This document shows positions 51,851 through 63,545 of a stretch of 64,000 nucleotides of DNA, in pieces (the stretch's first letter is position 1; each line of letters starts with the position of its first letter). Source of the stretch: Lepus europaeus (taxonomy: Eukaryota > Chordata > Mammalia > Lagomorpha > Leporidae); assembly GCF_033115175.1 (NCBI RefSeq), contig NC_084835.1:56707948-56771947 (forward strand), written 5' to 3'. The notes under the pieces were generated by a model, which saw nothing but the letters and a program-made list of their open reading frames with translations, had not been told where the DNA came from and made no database searches. A program made the position numbers and the translations under genes.

Positions 51851-52089
51851 AGTGGGGAGAAATACATTTTATATCCTGGCCAGTACACTCAGATATATGC
51901 ATGTATATGGAAGTGGAAATAAAAGTTTCATCAGAGTAACTTTGTACACCTTCCCTTGTACAGTGTGGGCTAATATTTTCTATTGTGTTTTATTCTATTT
52001 GGTTTTAAAAAATTCTGGTCACAAACCACCAAACTTCTTTCATAACCCAATATTCTCTTCTAGCTTTTTTTTTTTTTAAGATTTAAGAT

Positions 52090-52357
52090 TTTTTTTTTTT
52101 TAATATTATAGACTCAATGACAGTGAGAGGCGAAGACAGACAGAAAGAAATTTTCCATCTGCTGGTTCACTCCCCAGATGGCTGCAATGGCCAGGAGCCA
52201 GGAACAGCATCTGGGAAGCAGGGGCCCAAGTACTTCTGCTACCTTCCCAAGAGTATTAGCAGGGAGCTGGATAGGAAGAGGAGTAACCAGGACTCAAACT
52301 GGTGCCCCCAGATGGGATGCCAGTCACTTAACCTTCTATGCCACAATACCAGCCCCT
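52090..52357 (-). repeat. C-repeat SINE, antisense
   Basis: T-rich tail, TGACAGTGAGAGGCGAAGAC; head CCACAATACCAGCCCC. Confidence 0.75.
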
Positions 52358-52427
52358 TCTCTAGCTTTTTCTGAAAAATTCTGGGATTATAGATGTTAAT
52401 AAACTGGTGCTGCTTTTTTTAAAAAAA

Positions 52428-52756
52428 TTTTTTTTTTTTACAGGCAGAGTGGACAGTGAGAGAAAGAGACAGAGAGACAGAAAGGTCTTCCTTTGCCGTT
52501 GGTTCACCCTCCAATGGCTGCTGCGGCCGGCACACTGCGCTGATCCAAAGGCAAGAGCCAGGTGCTTATCCTGGTCTCCCATGGGGTGCAGGGCCCAAGC
52601 ACTTGGGCCATCCTCCACTGCACTCCCAGGCCACAGAAGAGAGCTGGCCTGGAAGAGGGGCAACTGGGATAGAATCCGGTGCCCCGACCGGGACTAGAAC
52701 CCGGTGTGCTGGTGCCGCAGGCAGAGGATTAGCCTATTGAGCCATGGCGCCGGCTT
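52428..52756 (-). repeat. CSINE2-like SINE, antisense
   Basis: T12 then ACAGGCAGAGTGGACAG; head GAGCCATGGCGCCGGC. Confidence 0.92.
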
Positions 52757-52989
52757 ACATTTTTTAGTGAGAGTCATTTTGGTTTTAGGAATAAGAATAT
52801 GGTAGAAATCAAAATACCACAGTTTAGCATTTCAGTTCTTAAAAGAGCCTTTGAGGGCCTTTAATGCGTCATCTGGCTTCCTTCCTCACACACATGTCCA
52901 GAGGTGTGTATGTTTATCTCTTTATCCTTGTGCCCCTGAACTGTATGGGGTAATTCGTGAAAACAGAAATAAGAGCTAAGTGTAAATTG

Positions 52990-53120
52990 GTGCCGTATTT
53001 GAAATCCTGTATAAAGGGCCTTCACAAAGTTAACAAAAAATGTATACAGTAAAATAATTATTGATGAATTTCAAATTTTTTTGTACCAAAATAAACTCAG
53101 TTTTTAATTCCATTTTCTAC
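52990..53120. repeat. Mariner-like MITE fragment
   Basis: TTTTTTTGTACCAAAATAAACTC and TTTTTAATTCCATTTTCTAC match one arm of the palindromic element. Confidence 0.55.
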
Positions 53121-53121
53121 A

Positions 53122-53362
53122 GAAATTTATTTATTTATATTTATTTGAAAGGCAGAGGGACACACAGAGGTTGAAGCTGGGAGCCCAGAACTTCATCTGG
53201 GTCTTCCACATGGATGGCAGGGGCTCCGACATTTGCACAATCTTCTGCTGCTTCCCAGGAAACAGGATCAGAAGCAGAGGTCGGACTTGAACCCAGGCAC
53301 TCAGATATGGGATGTGAGCTTCCAAGTGGCAACTTAGCTCACTGCACCACAATGCCTGCCCC
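53122..53362 (-). repeat. C-repeat SINE, antisense, shortened
   Basis: AATTTATTTATTTATATTTATTTG tail; head CCACAATGCCTGCCCC. Confidence 0.8.
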
Positions 53363-53737
53363 TCTATGGACATTTAAAAAAAGAATTTAAAGAGGCAGAG
53401 AGCTATGGCCAACTCTTCACAGCCTGAATAAGTGAATGCTATGACCCCCTCCAAGTCTGGCCCTTACACGTGAAAAGAGAGAACACGTCTCTTCTTTCTA
53501 AGACTAAGTGAATAGGAGCTGGGCCTTGACCAGGCAGTGTGAGGTGCCTCACCCAGGCCCAATGCTTCCATTGCTTCCCACTTAGTAAGTACAAGGGATA
53601 AGTGAGTTTCTCCATCCTGTGTCACTGGACTGTAAACCTAAGAAACAGCAGGTTTGGAAACAGATCAGGTTCTGTGTTGTGTCTTTCCTGTGATAAAACA
53701 ATGAATACTTCTGTCCATGTTAGCAGCTTTCCTTTGC
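53363..53737. other. No recognised feature
   Basis: Unique-looking sequence without a gene. Confidence 0.5.
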
Positions 53738-54080
53738 ATGCGGCTCACTAGGCTAATCCTCCGCCTTGTGGCGCCGGCACACCGGGTTCTAGTCCCGGTC
53801 GGGACACCGGATTCTGTCCCGGTTGCCCCTCTTCCAGTCCAGCTCTCTGCTGTGGCCCGGGAGTGCAGTGGAGGATGGCCCAAGTGCTTGGGCCCTGCAC
53901 CCCATGGGAGACCAGGAGAAGCACCTGGCTCCTACCTTCGGATCAGTGCGGTGCGCTGGCTGCAGTGGCCATTGCAGGGTGAACCAATGGAAAAGGAAGA
54001 CCTTTCTCTCTGTCTCTCTCTCTCACTGTCCACTCTGCCTGTCAAAAAAATAAATAAATAAAAATAAAAAATAAAAAACT
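53738..54080 (+). repeat. CSINE2-like SINE, sense, missing the first bases
   Basis: Starts at CGGCTCACTAGGCTAATCC; otherwise near consensus with GTCAAAAAAATAAATAAAT tail. Confidence 0.92.
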
Positions 54081-54128
54081 AAAATTACTTAAACAGTTTT
54101 CATTTCTCAAGTTTGATTTGTGAGTTTT

Positions 54129-54462
54129 TTTTTTTAAAAAGATTCTATTTATTTTATTTGAGAGATAGAGTTACAGACAGTGAAAGGGAGAGACAGAAAG
54201 AAAAGTCTTCTATGCACTAGTTCACTCCCCAAATGGCTGCAGTGGCCGGAGCTGCACCAATCTGAAGCCAGGAGCCAGGAGCTTCTTCCTGGTGTCCCAC
54301 GTGGGTGCAGGGGCCCAAGGACTTGGGCCATTTTTTACTGCTTTCCCAGGCCATAGCAGAGAGCTGGGTTGGAAGTGAAGCATTCGGGACTAGAACCAGT
54401 GCCCATATGGGATGCCAGCGCCACAGGCAGAGGATTAACCTACTGAGCCATGGTGCCAGCCC
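54129..54462 (-). repeat. C-repeat SINE, antisense, with target duplication
   Basis: 15-bp TGATTTGTGAGTTTT at 54114..54128 and 54463..54477. Confidence 0.96.
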
Positions 54463-54557
54463 TGATTTGTGAGTTTTATTATCAGATGATAAGCCAGCAA
54501 GAATATTATATAGTCTCCACAATACAGGGGTGCTGCTGCTTTTTTTTTCCCCACTTC

Positions 54558-54578
54558 AGATTTATTTATTTATTTGAA

Positions 54579-54621
<43 letters not shown>

Positions 54622-54876
54622 CCCATTCATTGGTTCACTTTCTAAATGGCTACAACAGCTAAGATTGGGCCAGGCCAAAGCCAGGAGCCAGGAAATCCAT
54701 CCGGATCTCCCATGTGGGTGGCAGAGGCCCAAGCACTTAGGCCATCATCTGCTGCCTCCCAGGCCCTTAGCAGGGAGCTGGGTCAGAGGTAGAGCAGCTG
54801 GAACATGAACCGGCACTTTGATATGGGATGCTGGGCAAAAGGCGGCTTAACCTGCTGTGCCACAGTGCTGGCCCCA
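54558..54876 (-). repeat. C-repeat SINE, antisense
   Basis: CAGATTTATTTATTTATTTG tail; 36 bp of (GA)n; head CCACAGTGCTGGCCCC. Confidence 0.85.
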
Positions 54877-54924
54877 ATATGAGGGTACTTCTAAAAGTTA
54901 AAAAAAGAAAAAAAAATACCCATG

Positions 54925-55068
54925 CAGCCTAGGAGACCCGGATTTAGTTCCCAACTCCTGGTTTTGGCTTGGTCCAGCCCTGGCCATTATAGACATTTGA
55001 GAAATGAACCAGTGGAATACAATGCCTTCCATCTATCTGTCTCTCTGCCTTTCAAATAAATCAGTCAA
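54925..55068 (+). repeat. C-repeat SINE 3' half, sense
   Basis: AGGAGACCCGGATTTAGTTCCC to CTGCCTTTCAAATAAATCAG. Confidence 0.75.
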
Positions 55069-55639
55069 TAGATAGTAAAATCTCACTGCAGGATGCCTCT
55101 GTTATAGAAGGATCCACATTGTTTCCATCAGCTCGCATCGCTGAATGGGTACTGTGGGTTGTGAGGTTCCCAAGTAAGTGGCCCTGCCCAAGGACACAGA
55201 GCAGAGCTGCGGTTTGGATTCTTTGCAGGGCTGTGCAAGCTGCCATTACTGCTACTGGGTATTCCCAGTGTTGAGAATAAAAGACTTGGGGTGAACAGGT
55301 GGCTGACTCCCTCTAGAGCTCTTGTGTTTTCCTCTTTCCTGGTGAGAAGATGGGGCTCCCTTACAGGTCTGCCTGGGATGGGGGTGTCTGCAGGGCTCCC
55401 AGTCACCGGGGCTCAGCTGGGTCAGAAGGTGAGAAGGCAGGTCTGTCCCGGACTCGGCCTGGAAGTGAGCGCCACACGGTCACTTTATACCCATGAGGTA
55501 GGGGTGGCGCCTTACCTCCTGCTACGTGCCTTTACCATCAGCTCTACAGATTATTCTGTGTTCATTTCGGGAGGAAAATGGAGCATGTTTTGACTGTAAC
55601 GTGCACTGGGAATACTAATTCAGTAAGTCTTTGGGTTAC
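55069..55639. other. No recognised gene; worn MIR-like patch
   Basis: 55150-55240 (AGGTTCCCAAGTAAGTGGCCC, ACAGAGCAGAGCTGCGG) looks like an old MIR-class repeat. A 100-codon frame at 55291-55593 has no domain. Confidence 0.4.
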
Positions 55640-56095
55640 CGACCCTGCATTCTTTGGCTCACTTGCAAACAGCAGTTGACAAGAGGCCAATGGGCAAGCC
55701 ACATTGTTTGTACGTCAGCGCAACAGAGACAGCACTGACTCCTTGATAGGACCTGAACAGGGGCTTTTGTGGGGTTAGGGAGGCGTAGCGGTTCCCTCAG
55801 CACAGGGCACTTCCAGCTTGGTTTTGCACAGGTACGGTTGTTTCTTTTTTTGCTCATGACACGCTCAAATTTATGGTGCTCTGAACTACCACCACCCCAG
55901 GAGGGTCACATGGTTACTCACACTTGGGCTGTTCTGGGCATGTGTGCAGGCTGAGGAAGTTCCTAGCAGGGCAGAAGGGGGTCTTTTGCAGGTAGCTCCT
56001 TGCTCCTGGTGGATTTGGAGCTGGAGATGGGTACGTGTTAGATTGGGAAGGGCTTGGCTGAGTCCTGTATCTATCCTCTCTCATAAACATAGAGG
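55640..56095. repeat. Unclassified dispersed element, copy 2
   Basis: Pairs in order with 13540..14012. Shared blocks include the CTCACTTGCAAACAGC start, the CACCACCCCAGGAGGGTCACA middle and GCTCCTTGCTCCTGGTGGATTTGGA. Confidence 0.55.
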
Positions 56096-56132
56096 AAGAA
56101 AAAGAGTCTACCAAGATTTGAGCAGAAGGATT

Positions 56133-56415
56133 TAAAAAAAAAGATTTATTTATTTGATAAGCAGGTATCTATATCTATATCTATATCTATATCTATATCT
56201 ATATCTTCCATCCACTGGTTCAATCCCCAAATGCCTGCAACAACCAGGGCTGGGCTAGCTGAAGCCAGGACCCTAGAACTCCATCCAGGTCTCTCATGTG
56301 GATGGTGATAGAAGCCCAAGGATTTGGGCCATTTTCTATGGCTTTTCCCAGCAGGGAGCTGGGTGGGAAGTGTGGCAGCCAGGACTTGAACCAGTGCTCC
56401 GATATGGGATGCCCA
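56133..56415 (-). repeat. C-repeat SINE, antisense, with TATATC microsatellite
   Basis: AAAAGATTTATTTATTTGATAAGC tail; (ATATCT)n at 56167-56206 replaces the usual GA tract. Confidence 0.82.
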
Positions 56416-56602
56416 ACCTTGGTTGGCCAGGGTCCTTTCCCTCTCAGACAGTCCTCCGCTTCTCAGAAAAGGTTTTAGGAGTTTTCAACTGCTGATTTGG
56501 GTTCAGATTTAGGATTATAGGAGAATTCTAGGTGTTTTGAAAGGAAATGAGGAATCAATATAAAATTTTGATATGTTTGATAAAAACAACTTTTTGGTTT
56601 TT

Positions 56603-56923
56603 TAAGAATTTACTTATTTATTTGAAAGTCAGAATTACAGAGGCAGAGGCAGAGACCATCCCCTGGTTCACTCCCCAGATGGCCACAACGGCTACAATGG
56701 CCAGCACTGGGCCAGGGCAAAACCAGGAACCAGGAGCTTCATCTGGGTCTCCCATGTGGATGGCAGGGGCCTAAACATTTGGGCCATCTTCTGCTGCTTT
56801 TTCAAGCCATTAGCAGGGAGCTGGATTGGAAGTGAAGCAGCTGGGACAGGAACAGGTGCTCATATGGGATGCTGGCATCACAGGTGGCGGTTTAACCCGC
56901 TATACCACAATGCTCCCCGCCCC
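56603..56923 (-). repeat. C-repeat SINE, antisense
   Basis: TTTAAGAATTTACTTATTTATTTG tail; head CCACAATGCTCCCCGCCCC. Confidence 0.82.
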
Positions 56924-56984
56924 TCATTGGATAGTCTTAAAGGACATATTCATTATACCTTAGAGTGTCTTTTCTATATATATA

Positions 56985-57257
56985 TATTTGAGAAGGAGAG
57001 AAAGAGAGATCATCTATCTGCTGGCCCACTCAAAAAATGCCTGTACATCTGGGGCTGGGTCAGGCCGATTCTAAAAGCCAGGAACTCCATCCAGGTTTCC
57101 CATGGGGGTGGTAGGAATTCAAGTTCCTGAGCCATCATTTGCTGCTTCCCAGGGAGCTGGATCACGGCAAAATAGCCAGGACTGGAACTGCTACTCTGAT
57201 AGGGGAAGCAGGTGTGCCAAGTGGTGGCTTAACCTGCTGTGCCACAGCACCCGCCTC
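56985..57257 (-). repeat. C-repeat SINE, antisense
   Basis: ATATATATTTGAGAAGGAG start; head CCACAGCACCCGCC. Confidence 0.75.
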
Positions 57258-57369
57258 TCCTTTGTCTTTGCGAGTGTCATCAAGGTAGCTGATCCATGCT
57301 CTGAACCACTCAGGTGCCTGTTTACTGACAGCTGTGTGATCATGCTAAAGTTTGATCGCAGGGGCAGAA

Positions 57370-57655
57370 GGTGGGCGCAGGGCTCAAGACACTGATTAGG
57401 ATGCCCACGTCCCTTCTTAGGGTGCCTGGGTTAGAGACCCAGCACATTCCTGACTCCTGCTTCCTGGTAGGCAGCAGGGTGATGGCTCAAGCAGTTGAGT
57501 CTCTGCCATCTACACGAGAGACCCAGATAGAGTTTCTGGCTCTTGGTTTTGGCCTGGCTGTTGTAGGCATTTGGGGAGTGACCAGTGGATGGAATCTCTC
57601 ACTCTGTCTCCCTCTCTCTGTATCTTTGCCTTCCAAAAAAATAAAGTAAATATGT
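57370..57655 (+). repeat. C-repeat SINE, sense, old
   Basis: GCGCAGGGCTCAAGACACTGATTAGG head variant; TTGCCTTCCAAAAAAATAAAG tail. Confidence 0.72.
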
Positions 57656-57985
57656 TAAAGAATTAAAAAGCCAGAGTTTGGTTAGTGATAAGCTGCATGT
57701 CAGCAGGCAGGCAGCATTGCCTCCCCCTCCACAGCATTCCAGGGCTGACTCCTCGGCCAGTCCTGGCCTCTTATTGTTGGTGCCGCTTTCACTCTCAAAG
57801 GTGTCCCTGGTTGGAAGGTAACGTAGCTGCTGATTCTGATTATTGTGGCAGTGTGGCTTGACTTTAGAGAAGACAGGTGTGAGGAGGAAGTTCTTGGTCA
57901 AGAAAATAAAGTCTGGCATGTGACACTGATGGTCTGGGGCCTGCTGCTTAGAGTACTTTTATTTTTCCTTACTTTTTTTGTTTTT

Positions 57986-58025
57986 TAAAGATTTATTTAT
58001 TTATTTGAAAGGTAGAGTTATAGAG

Positions 58026-58088
<63 letters not shown>

Positions 58089-58396
58089 AAGAGGTAGAGG
58101 TAGAGGTAGAGATAGAGAGAGGTCTTCCATCCACTGGTTCACTCTCCAAATGGCCGCAACAGTGGAAGCTGGGTTGATCTGAAGCCAGGAGCTAGGAGCC
58201 AGGAGCCAGGAGCTTCTTCCAGGACTCCCTTGTGGGTGCAGGGGCCTAAGCACTTGGGCCATCTTCTGCTGCTTTACCAGGCACATCATCAGGGAGCTGG
58301 ATTGGAAGTGGAGCAGCTGGGTCTCGAACAGGTGCCCAAATGGGATGCTGGCACTTCAGGTGGTAGCTTTACCCCCTATGCCACAGCGCCGGCCCT
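57986..58396 (-). repeat. C-repeat SINE, antisense, with long GA run
   Basis: AAAGATTTATTTATTTATTTG tail; about 75 bp of (GA)n and GAGGTA repeats (58030-58120); head CCACAGCGCCGGCCC. Confidence 0.88.
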
Positions 58397-58407
58397 TCTT
58401 TTTACTT

Positions 58408-58750
58408 TTAAAGATCTATTTGAAAGGCAGAGTGATTGAGAGAGGAGAGACAGAGAGAGAAAAAAAGAGAGATATTAATCTTTCATCTACTGGTTCACTC
58501 CCCAAATGCCCACAAAAGCCAAATATGGGCTAGGGTGAAGCAGGTTGAAGCCAGGAGCCAGGAAATCCATTTGTGTCTCCCATGTGAGTAGAAGGGGCCC
58601 AAGGACTTGAGCCATCACCTGCTGCCTTCCCAGATGCATCAGGAAGAAACTGGATGGGATGTAGAGTATCCAGGAATTGAACCAGCATTCCTCTATGGGC
58701 TGCAGTATCTCAGGTGGAGGCTCCACCTGCTGCCCCACAAAGCCTGCCCC
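58408..58750 (-). repeat. C-repeat SINE, antisense
   Basis: AAGATCTATTTGAAAGGCAG tail; head CCCCACAAAGCCTGCCCC. Tandem with the previous copy. Confidence 0.78.
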
Positions 58751-59240
58751 AGACTGTGGTTTTCTGAGAATGCCAGTGAGGGCAGTGGGGACAGCTGATT
58801 CCAGTCTACATGGAAGGCTGCTTGGACCTGTCTCTGAAATGACACCCTTCAAAAACCTAGTGTTTGTTTACTGCTCCCTCTTTCAGCAAGTACTGGTTCA
58901 CCTATTGCCATCTGTGTGATGAAGATGGGCACAGTCTCCAGGGCATTGGTTTTGTACCATCTGTCATTCCAGATCCTTCTGGAAAGCTAGGGGAGTGAGG
59001 ACTTACATATAGCTCCGTGCCAGGCAAGGAGAGCTTGCCTCATGAATCCGTTTCTGAAGGTATTTCCAATTCTGCAGTTAAGTTTTAAACTTTGCATAAT
59101 GGTTCCAAGCACCTGTTCATTCACCCTAGTTATTTTTATTTGGGTAAGGTTTTCACATGTTTCCTTATCTTAGTGGGGGCTTATCATGGCACACCACTGT
59201 GAAGTAAGCCAGCCACTTTGATAGGGACTGAAATGTAGTC
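58751..59240. other. No recognised feature
   Basis: Unique-looking intronic sequence. Confidence 0.5.
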
Positions 59241-59570
59241 TTTTTTTTTTTTTTTTTGACAGGGAGAGTTAGAGAGAGAGAGACAAAGAGAAAGGTCTTC
59301 CTTTTTCCGTTGGTTCACCCCCAAAGTGACCGCTACAACTGGTGCGCTGTGCCGATCTGAAGCCAGGAGTCAGGTGTTTCCTCCTGGTCTCCCATGCGGG
59401 TGCAGGGCCCAAGGACCTGGGCCATCCTCCACTGCTTTCCCTGGCCACAGCAGAGAGCTGGACTGGAAGAGGAGTAACTGGGACAGAATCTGGTGCCCCA
59501 ACTGGGACTAGAACCTGGGGTGCCAGCGCTGCAGGCGGAGGATTAGCCTAGTGAGCCGTGGCACCAGCCG
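59241..59570 (-). repeat. CSINE2-like SINE, antisense
   Basis: T17, GACAGGGAGAGTTAGAG; head GAGCCGTGGCACCAGCC. Confidence 0.88.
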
Positions 59571-59659
59571 AGATTTAGCCTTAATTTTTCCATGCAAATT
59601 TCAACCATTCTGAAGGCTGGATTTTTCAGTGATTATTTTAGACGTTACAGAAATGAGGT

Positions 59660-59955
59660 TGAGAGTTTAGCCTAGTAGTTATGATGCCTGTGTCCCACAT
59701 TGGAGTACTTGAGTTTGATGTCTGGCTCTGGTCCCTGCCTCCACCTTCCTGCTGATGCAGATCCTGGGAGGCAGCAGGTGATGCTTAAGTAGGTGGGTCC
59801 CTGCCACCCACGTGGGACACATGGAGTGTGTTTCCGGCTCCTGATTTTGGTCTGGCTCATCCCTGGCTTTTGTAGGCATCTGGAAAGTGAACCACTAGAT
59901 GGGAGCCCCCTGTCTCTTGCTCTTTCTCTCCTCTCTGTCTCTTTGCCTCTCGAAA
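59660..59955 (+). repeat. C-repeat SINE, sense, old
   Basis: GAGTTTAGCCTAGTAGTTATGATGCC head variant; GCCTCTCGAAAAACC tail. Confidence 0.72.
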
Positions 59956-60392
59956 AACCAAACCAAACACAAACAAATAAGCAAATGAGCAAACAAACAA
60001 AAGGAAACAAGATTGATCATGAACCATGTGAAGTCCCTGGATTTGTGTTAGAAAGACATCTCCCTGAACAGGATTTTCTTCTTTCTTGGCTCTGGTAGGG
60101 TCTCTGGTCAATGCCCCCGCCTCGGCCCTGTGAGCCTTCAGAGGCTTGTCTGACAGCTGAGCTGTCTGTAGCCTCCAGGGTGGGGAGTAGAGTCTGTGCT
60201 CAGCAGAGTGAGTGGAGCTCCACCTTACACAGGCCATCTCAGGGCAGCCTTTTACCAGTTTTTCTCTTTGGGTGGTTCAAAAATAGATGCTTTCTTATAG
60301 GATGCAGCATTCATCTGATAGTCAGGATAAATCCATAAATAGTTTCCATAGAGATGTCACTGCATGGAAATGTCCTGTAAAAGAAGGCTGTC
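59956..60392. other. No recognised feature
   Basis: Starts with an AAAC-rich run (59955-60010), then unique-looking intronic sequence. Confidence 0.5.
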
Positions 60393-60395
60393 CCA

Positions 60396-60695
60396 GGGCC
60401 GGTGCCGTGGCGTAGTGGGCTAAACCTCTACCTGCAGCGCCAGCATCCCATATGGGTGCCAGTTCAAGTCCTGGCTGCCCCATTTCCAACCCAGCTCTCT
60501 GCTATGGCCTGGGAAAGCAGTAGAAGATGGCCCAGTTGCTTGAGCCCCTGTACCTGCATCGGATTGACCCAGCTCTGGCTGTTGTGGCCATTTGGGGAGT
60601 GAACCAGCAGGTGGAAGACCTTTCTCTCTGTCTCTCCCTCTCTCTGTAACTCTGCCTCTCAAGTAAATAAATAATTAAAAAAAAAAAAAAAAAAA
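60396..60695 (+). repeat. C-repeat SINE, sense
   Basis: GGGCCGGTGCCGTGGCGTAGTG head; CTCTCAAGTAAATAAATAATT plus A-run. GGCTGTCCCA and GGCCATCCCA flank it as a worn duplication. Confidence 0.85.
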
Positions 60696-60979
60696 GGCCA
60701 TCCCAAGTTCCAACCCTAATTTGCAGAGAAAATCCCATTTTTCTGGAAACATCTAATCTGGTTGCAGGATTCAGTGTTCACACGGCAGAGAGTGGCTTCG
60801 TCAGCTCCTGACCTGCATCCAGTGTGGAATGACTCGCTTGGGTCCTCAGTGCACATTATCTGCGAAGATTTGCTTCGTTTGGGGGAAAGCAGTGGAGAAT
60901 AGTGATGAAAACACCCAGAGCCACACATTACCATGGGCTTATGAACCTCTTGGTTTTTTATAAAAATAAGATATATATT

Positions 60980-61293
60980 AAAAATTTTAATTGACCTGTT
61001 ATTTAAAAGGCAGAGGAGGGGTCTGGGAGAGGCATCCCTCTGCTGGTTCATTCCTGAAATGTTTGCAGTACCTTGGTCTTGTCCTGTCCGAAGCCAGGAG
61101 CCTGAAACTCAACCCAGGTCTCCCATGTAGGTAACAGGAACCCAAGTACTTGAGTCGTCACCTGCTGCCTCTCAGAGTGCACATTAGCAGAACCTGAAAT
61201 TGAGAGCAGAGCCGGGACTTGAACCCAGACCCTCTGATATGGGTGCTGGTATCCCAAAGCAGCACCTTAACGGCTGTGCCAAATGCTCGCCCC
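60980..61293 (-). repeat. C-repeat SINE, antisense
   Basis: TTTTAATTGACCTGTTATTTAAAAGGCAG tail; head GCCAAATGCTCGCCCC. Confidence 0.75.
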
Positions 61294-61673
61294 AACCTGT
61301 GGATTTAAAGCCTTACAGGTGTGACGGTAACTCCTCTTGGGCATCCAGTGACTAGCATGTTAGTCACATTTTCCCACACTGTCTTCCCACCCAAACACTC
61401 ATCCCTCTGAGTGTTTTCTTCTGATGATTTGTAGAGTGTGGGAGAGCTTGGTCGTCTCTGTGGGGTCATTCTCTGTGGAGGTACAGAGACCTCCAAGGGG
61501 TTAGTAGGTTCTCTTATTAGTCATTTGGTCTATTATCCTTGCAAAAGCACAAGACAACTACCGCATGTGGAACGTAGGAAAGATTCTGTAGCTCTTGAAG
61601 TTCTTAATAGTAGGAGTCAGTGATATAGGAATTATTGAGGAGCGTAACTCAATTGTCTTCCTTTGCCCCGTAG

Positions 61674-61776
61674 GTACACAGCCAAGACCTGGATCCCACA
61701 TGCACCCCCGGAGCGCCACAGCCTTCCGCACTGAATTCCTGCTGGACTTTTGACTCTTGGTTGCTGAGGACTCGAA
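61674..61776 (+). other. MPPE1: 5' UTR part of the MPPE1 coding exon
   Basis: Follows a pyrimidine-rich tract and TAG acceptor (61671..61673). The 103 bases before the ATG contain no ATG, and the start context is CGAAATGG, with A at -3 and G at +4 (near-Kozak). Confidence 0.7.
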
Positions 61777-62057
61777 ATGGCCATGATCAGATGGGGGCTT
61801 GGAAGACTGACTTTGCATCTCTTAAAGAGGAGAAGCTCATTGTTTTTGAAACTCACAGCCATTGTCTTGGCTGTGCTTTTCTTTTGTGAGTTTTTGATCT
61901 ATTACGTAGTGATCTTTCGATGTAATTGGCCTGAGGTGAAAACTCGAGCCCGTGACCAGGCACGACAGACTCTTGATCCTGTGCTGAGGGCCATGTTCCT
62001 GGCCGACACTCACTTGCTTGGGGAGGTAACTGGCCACTGGTTTGACAAATTACGAAG
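61777..62057 (+). CDS. MPPE1: MPPE1 (PGAP5) N-terminal coding exon, partial gene
   Basis: 93 full codons plus two bases of a split codon, ending at the donor CGAAG|GTAAGA. I recognise the start of metallophosphoesterase 1: a basic N-terminus (LKRRSS near 16-21), one membrane helix at about 24-47, the conserved NWPEVK at 50-55, and Asp77-Thr-His79, the first metal-binding D-x-H of the calcineurin-like phosphoesterase fold. The family protein is about 390-400 residues, so three quarters lie to the right of the window. PGAP5 acts at ER exit sites and early Golgi, removing a side-chain ethanolamine phosphate from the GPI anchor so that anchored proteins are sorted out of the ER. The frame is open and looks functional. 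The segment between the helix and the catalytic motif (residues 56-70) is the least conserved in the family, so differences there are expected. Confidence 0.92.
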
Positions 62058-62202
62058 GTAAGAATCCTGAAATTCTGTAGGCCAGTGGTACTGCCTTGTG
62101 CCCACAGGGCAGGTGTACCGTCCTTTCCAAGAAGGGCATTTGGGGCATTGGACTTCCCCTGGAACTTCCTGTTTACTGAGCATTGTCAAATATGGGGCCC
62201 TG

Positions 62203-62265
62203 TGATTGAAGAGTCAGATTTGGGCCACTGATTAGCTGTGTGACCTTTGAGCTTCTAGGGCCCCT
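62203..62265 (+). repeat. MIR fragment
   Basis: GAGTCAGATTTGGGCCACTGATTAGCTGTGTGACCTTTGAGC: MIR core. Confidence 0.55.
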
Positions 62266-62715
62266 CTGAGCAGCCACCTCCTTGTTTGTATGTGGGTTGA
62301 TACAAGCAGCCCCCCAGCCGTGGGAAGACCACGGGGCAGGGCGAGGACAGAGAGCTGGACTGGTTACTCCCTCACCCTTGCTGTTGTGTAGTTCTGAGGC
62401 CCTTGAGTGTTGTCTCCTCGGGGCCACAGGAGACAGGCAGAGGCTGTGGCCATCTCCCTGAGGAGGACTTGGGGCCTGTCTGTCCAGTCTGCCCCAGCAC
62501 ATTCTGTCTGTTTTTCCCATAGGAACCACAAAGGTTTTTCCAGGAACATTTTTTTTTTCCTTTTTAAAACATTCCCCAGTCCTTCTCGTCTTTCCTCCCT
62601 TCCTTCTCTGCTTCTTTCTATCCCTCCCTTCGCCCCCTCCCTTCCTTTGCCTCCTCCTGTTTTCCTCTTCTTTGTCTTCTCCCTTTCCTCCCCTTTCTCC
62701 CCTCCCCCAACCTTT

Positions 62716-63043
62716 ATTTGAAAGGCAGAGTCACACACACACACACACACACCACACATGCACACACACCACACACACCACACACACACCACACACATAC
62801 ACAAATCTTCCTTCTGCTGGTTTACTTCCCAAATGGCTGTAACAGCCAGGTCTGCGCCAGGAGCCAGGAACTTCATCTGGGTCTCCCACATGGCTGGCAA
62901 AAACTCAAGCTCTTGGGCCATCATCTGCTGCCTTCCCAAACACGTTAGCAGGAAGCTGGACTGGAAGCAGAGTAGCTGGGACTCGAACTGGCGCTCCAGC
63001 ACCCCAAGTTGCAGCTTAATCTGCTGTACCACAATGCTGCCCC
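62716..63043 (-). repeat. C-repeat SINE, antisense, with CA runs
   Basis: CTTTATTTGAAAGGCAG tail; interrupted (CA)n 62731-62802; head CCACAATGCTGCCCC. Preceded by a pyrimidine-rich tract (62550-62712). Confidence 0.82.
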
Positions 63044-63423
63044 ATCTTCCCCTATTTCTGTACCCTGGATGTAACAGTCAGGAGTGTGTGGTCAAAAGGA
63101 GGGCCCATCTTGGAGTCCTTAGGAAATGACGTAGATAGGTGTTGGTTACGGAGACAGGAGGACAGGAGGGAGGGCTGGGAAGTGTGCAGTGCTGGGCACT
63201 TTACAGCCACTGTTTTATTTAATCTCATAACCATGTTGTGGAAGGAGCTTTTCTATTTCCTGTTGCTAACAAAGAACCTGGGACAGAGTAGGCAGTGTTC
63301 TGTGGCCACCCAGTGAGTGGCTCAGCAGGTGGCCTTGGGTATGAAGCCACTGTGTGTCAAGTTGCGTACCCCAGGCTCTTCTTGTTTGCTTCTCTCACTT
63401 CTGGGATGATTATTTATATGGGA

Positions 63424-63545
63424 GACTTCAAAAAGCTCATGGATAAAATGGAATAAAAAGATAAGTGTATTTTGGTATAAAAAAAAAGTTCAAAACCCAT
63501 TCATAGTTTTTTCATAATATGCATTTTCCATGATTTTTTGAAGAC
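63424..63545. repeat. Palindromic mariner-like MITE
   Basis: CTTCAAAAAGCTCATGGATAAAATG at left and GCATTTTCCATGATTTTTTGAAG at right are imperfect inverted repeats around an A/T core. Confidence 0.65.

Larger units (their letters stand above)
48869..61673 (+). other. MPPE1: First intron of MPPE1 (inferred)
   Basis: Runs from the GTACGC donor to the CCCCGTAG acceptor at 61673. Filled with about 20 C-repeats in both directions, a mariner-like palindrome, an L2 piece and one copy of the duplicated 55.6-kb element. Length is 12.8 kb if the first exon is right; alternative 5' exons cannot be excluded. Confidence 0.6.

Noticed and set aside
62364..63032. 222-codon minus-strand frame
   Set aside because: It runs through a C-repeat, a CA microsatellite and a pyrimidine tract; the protein is low complexity and SINE-derived.
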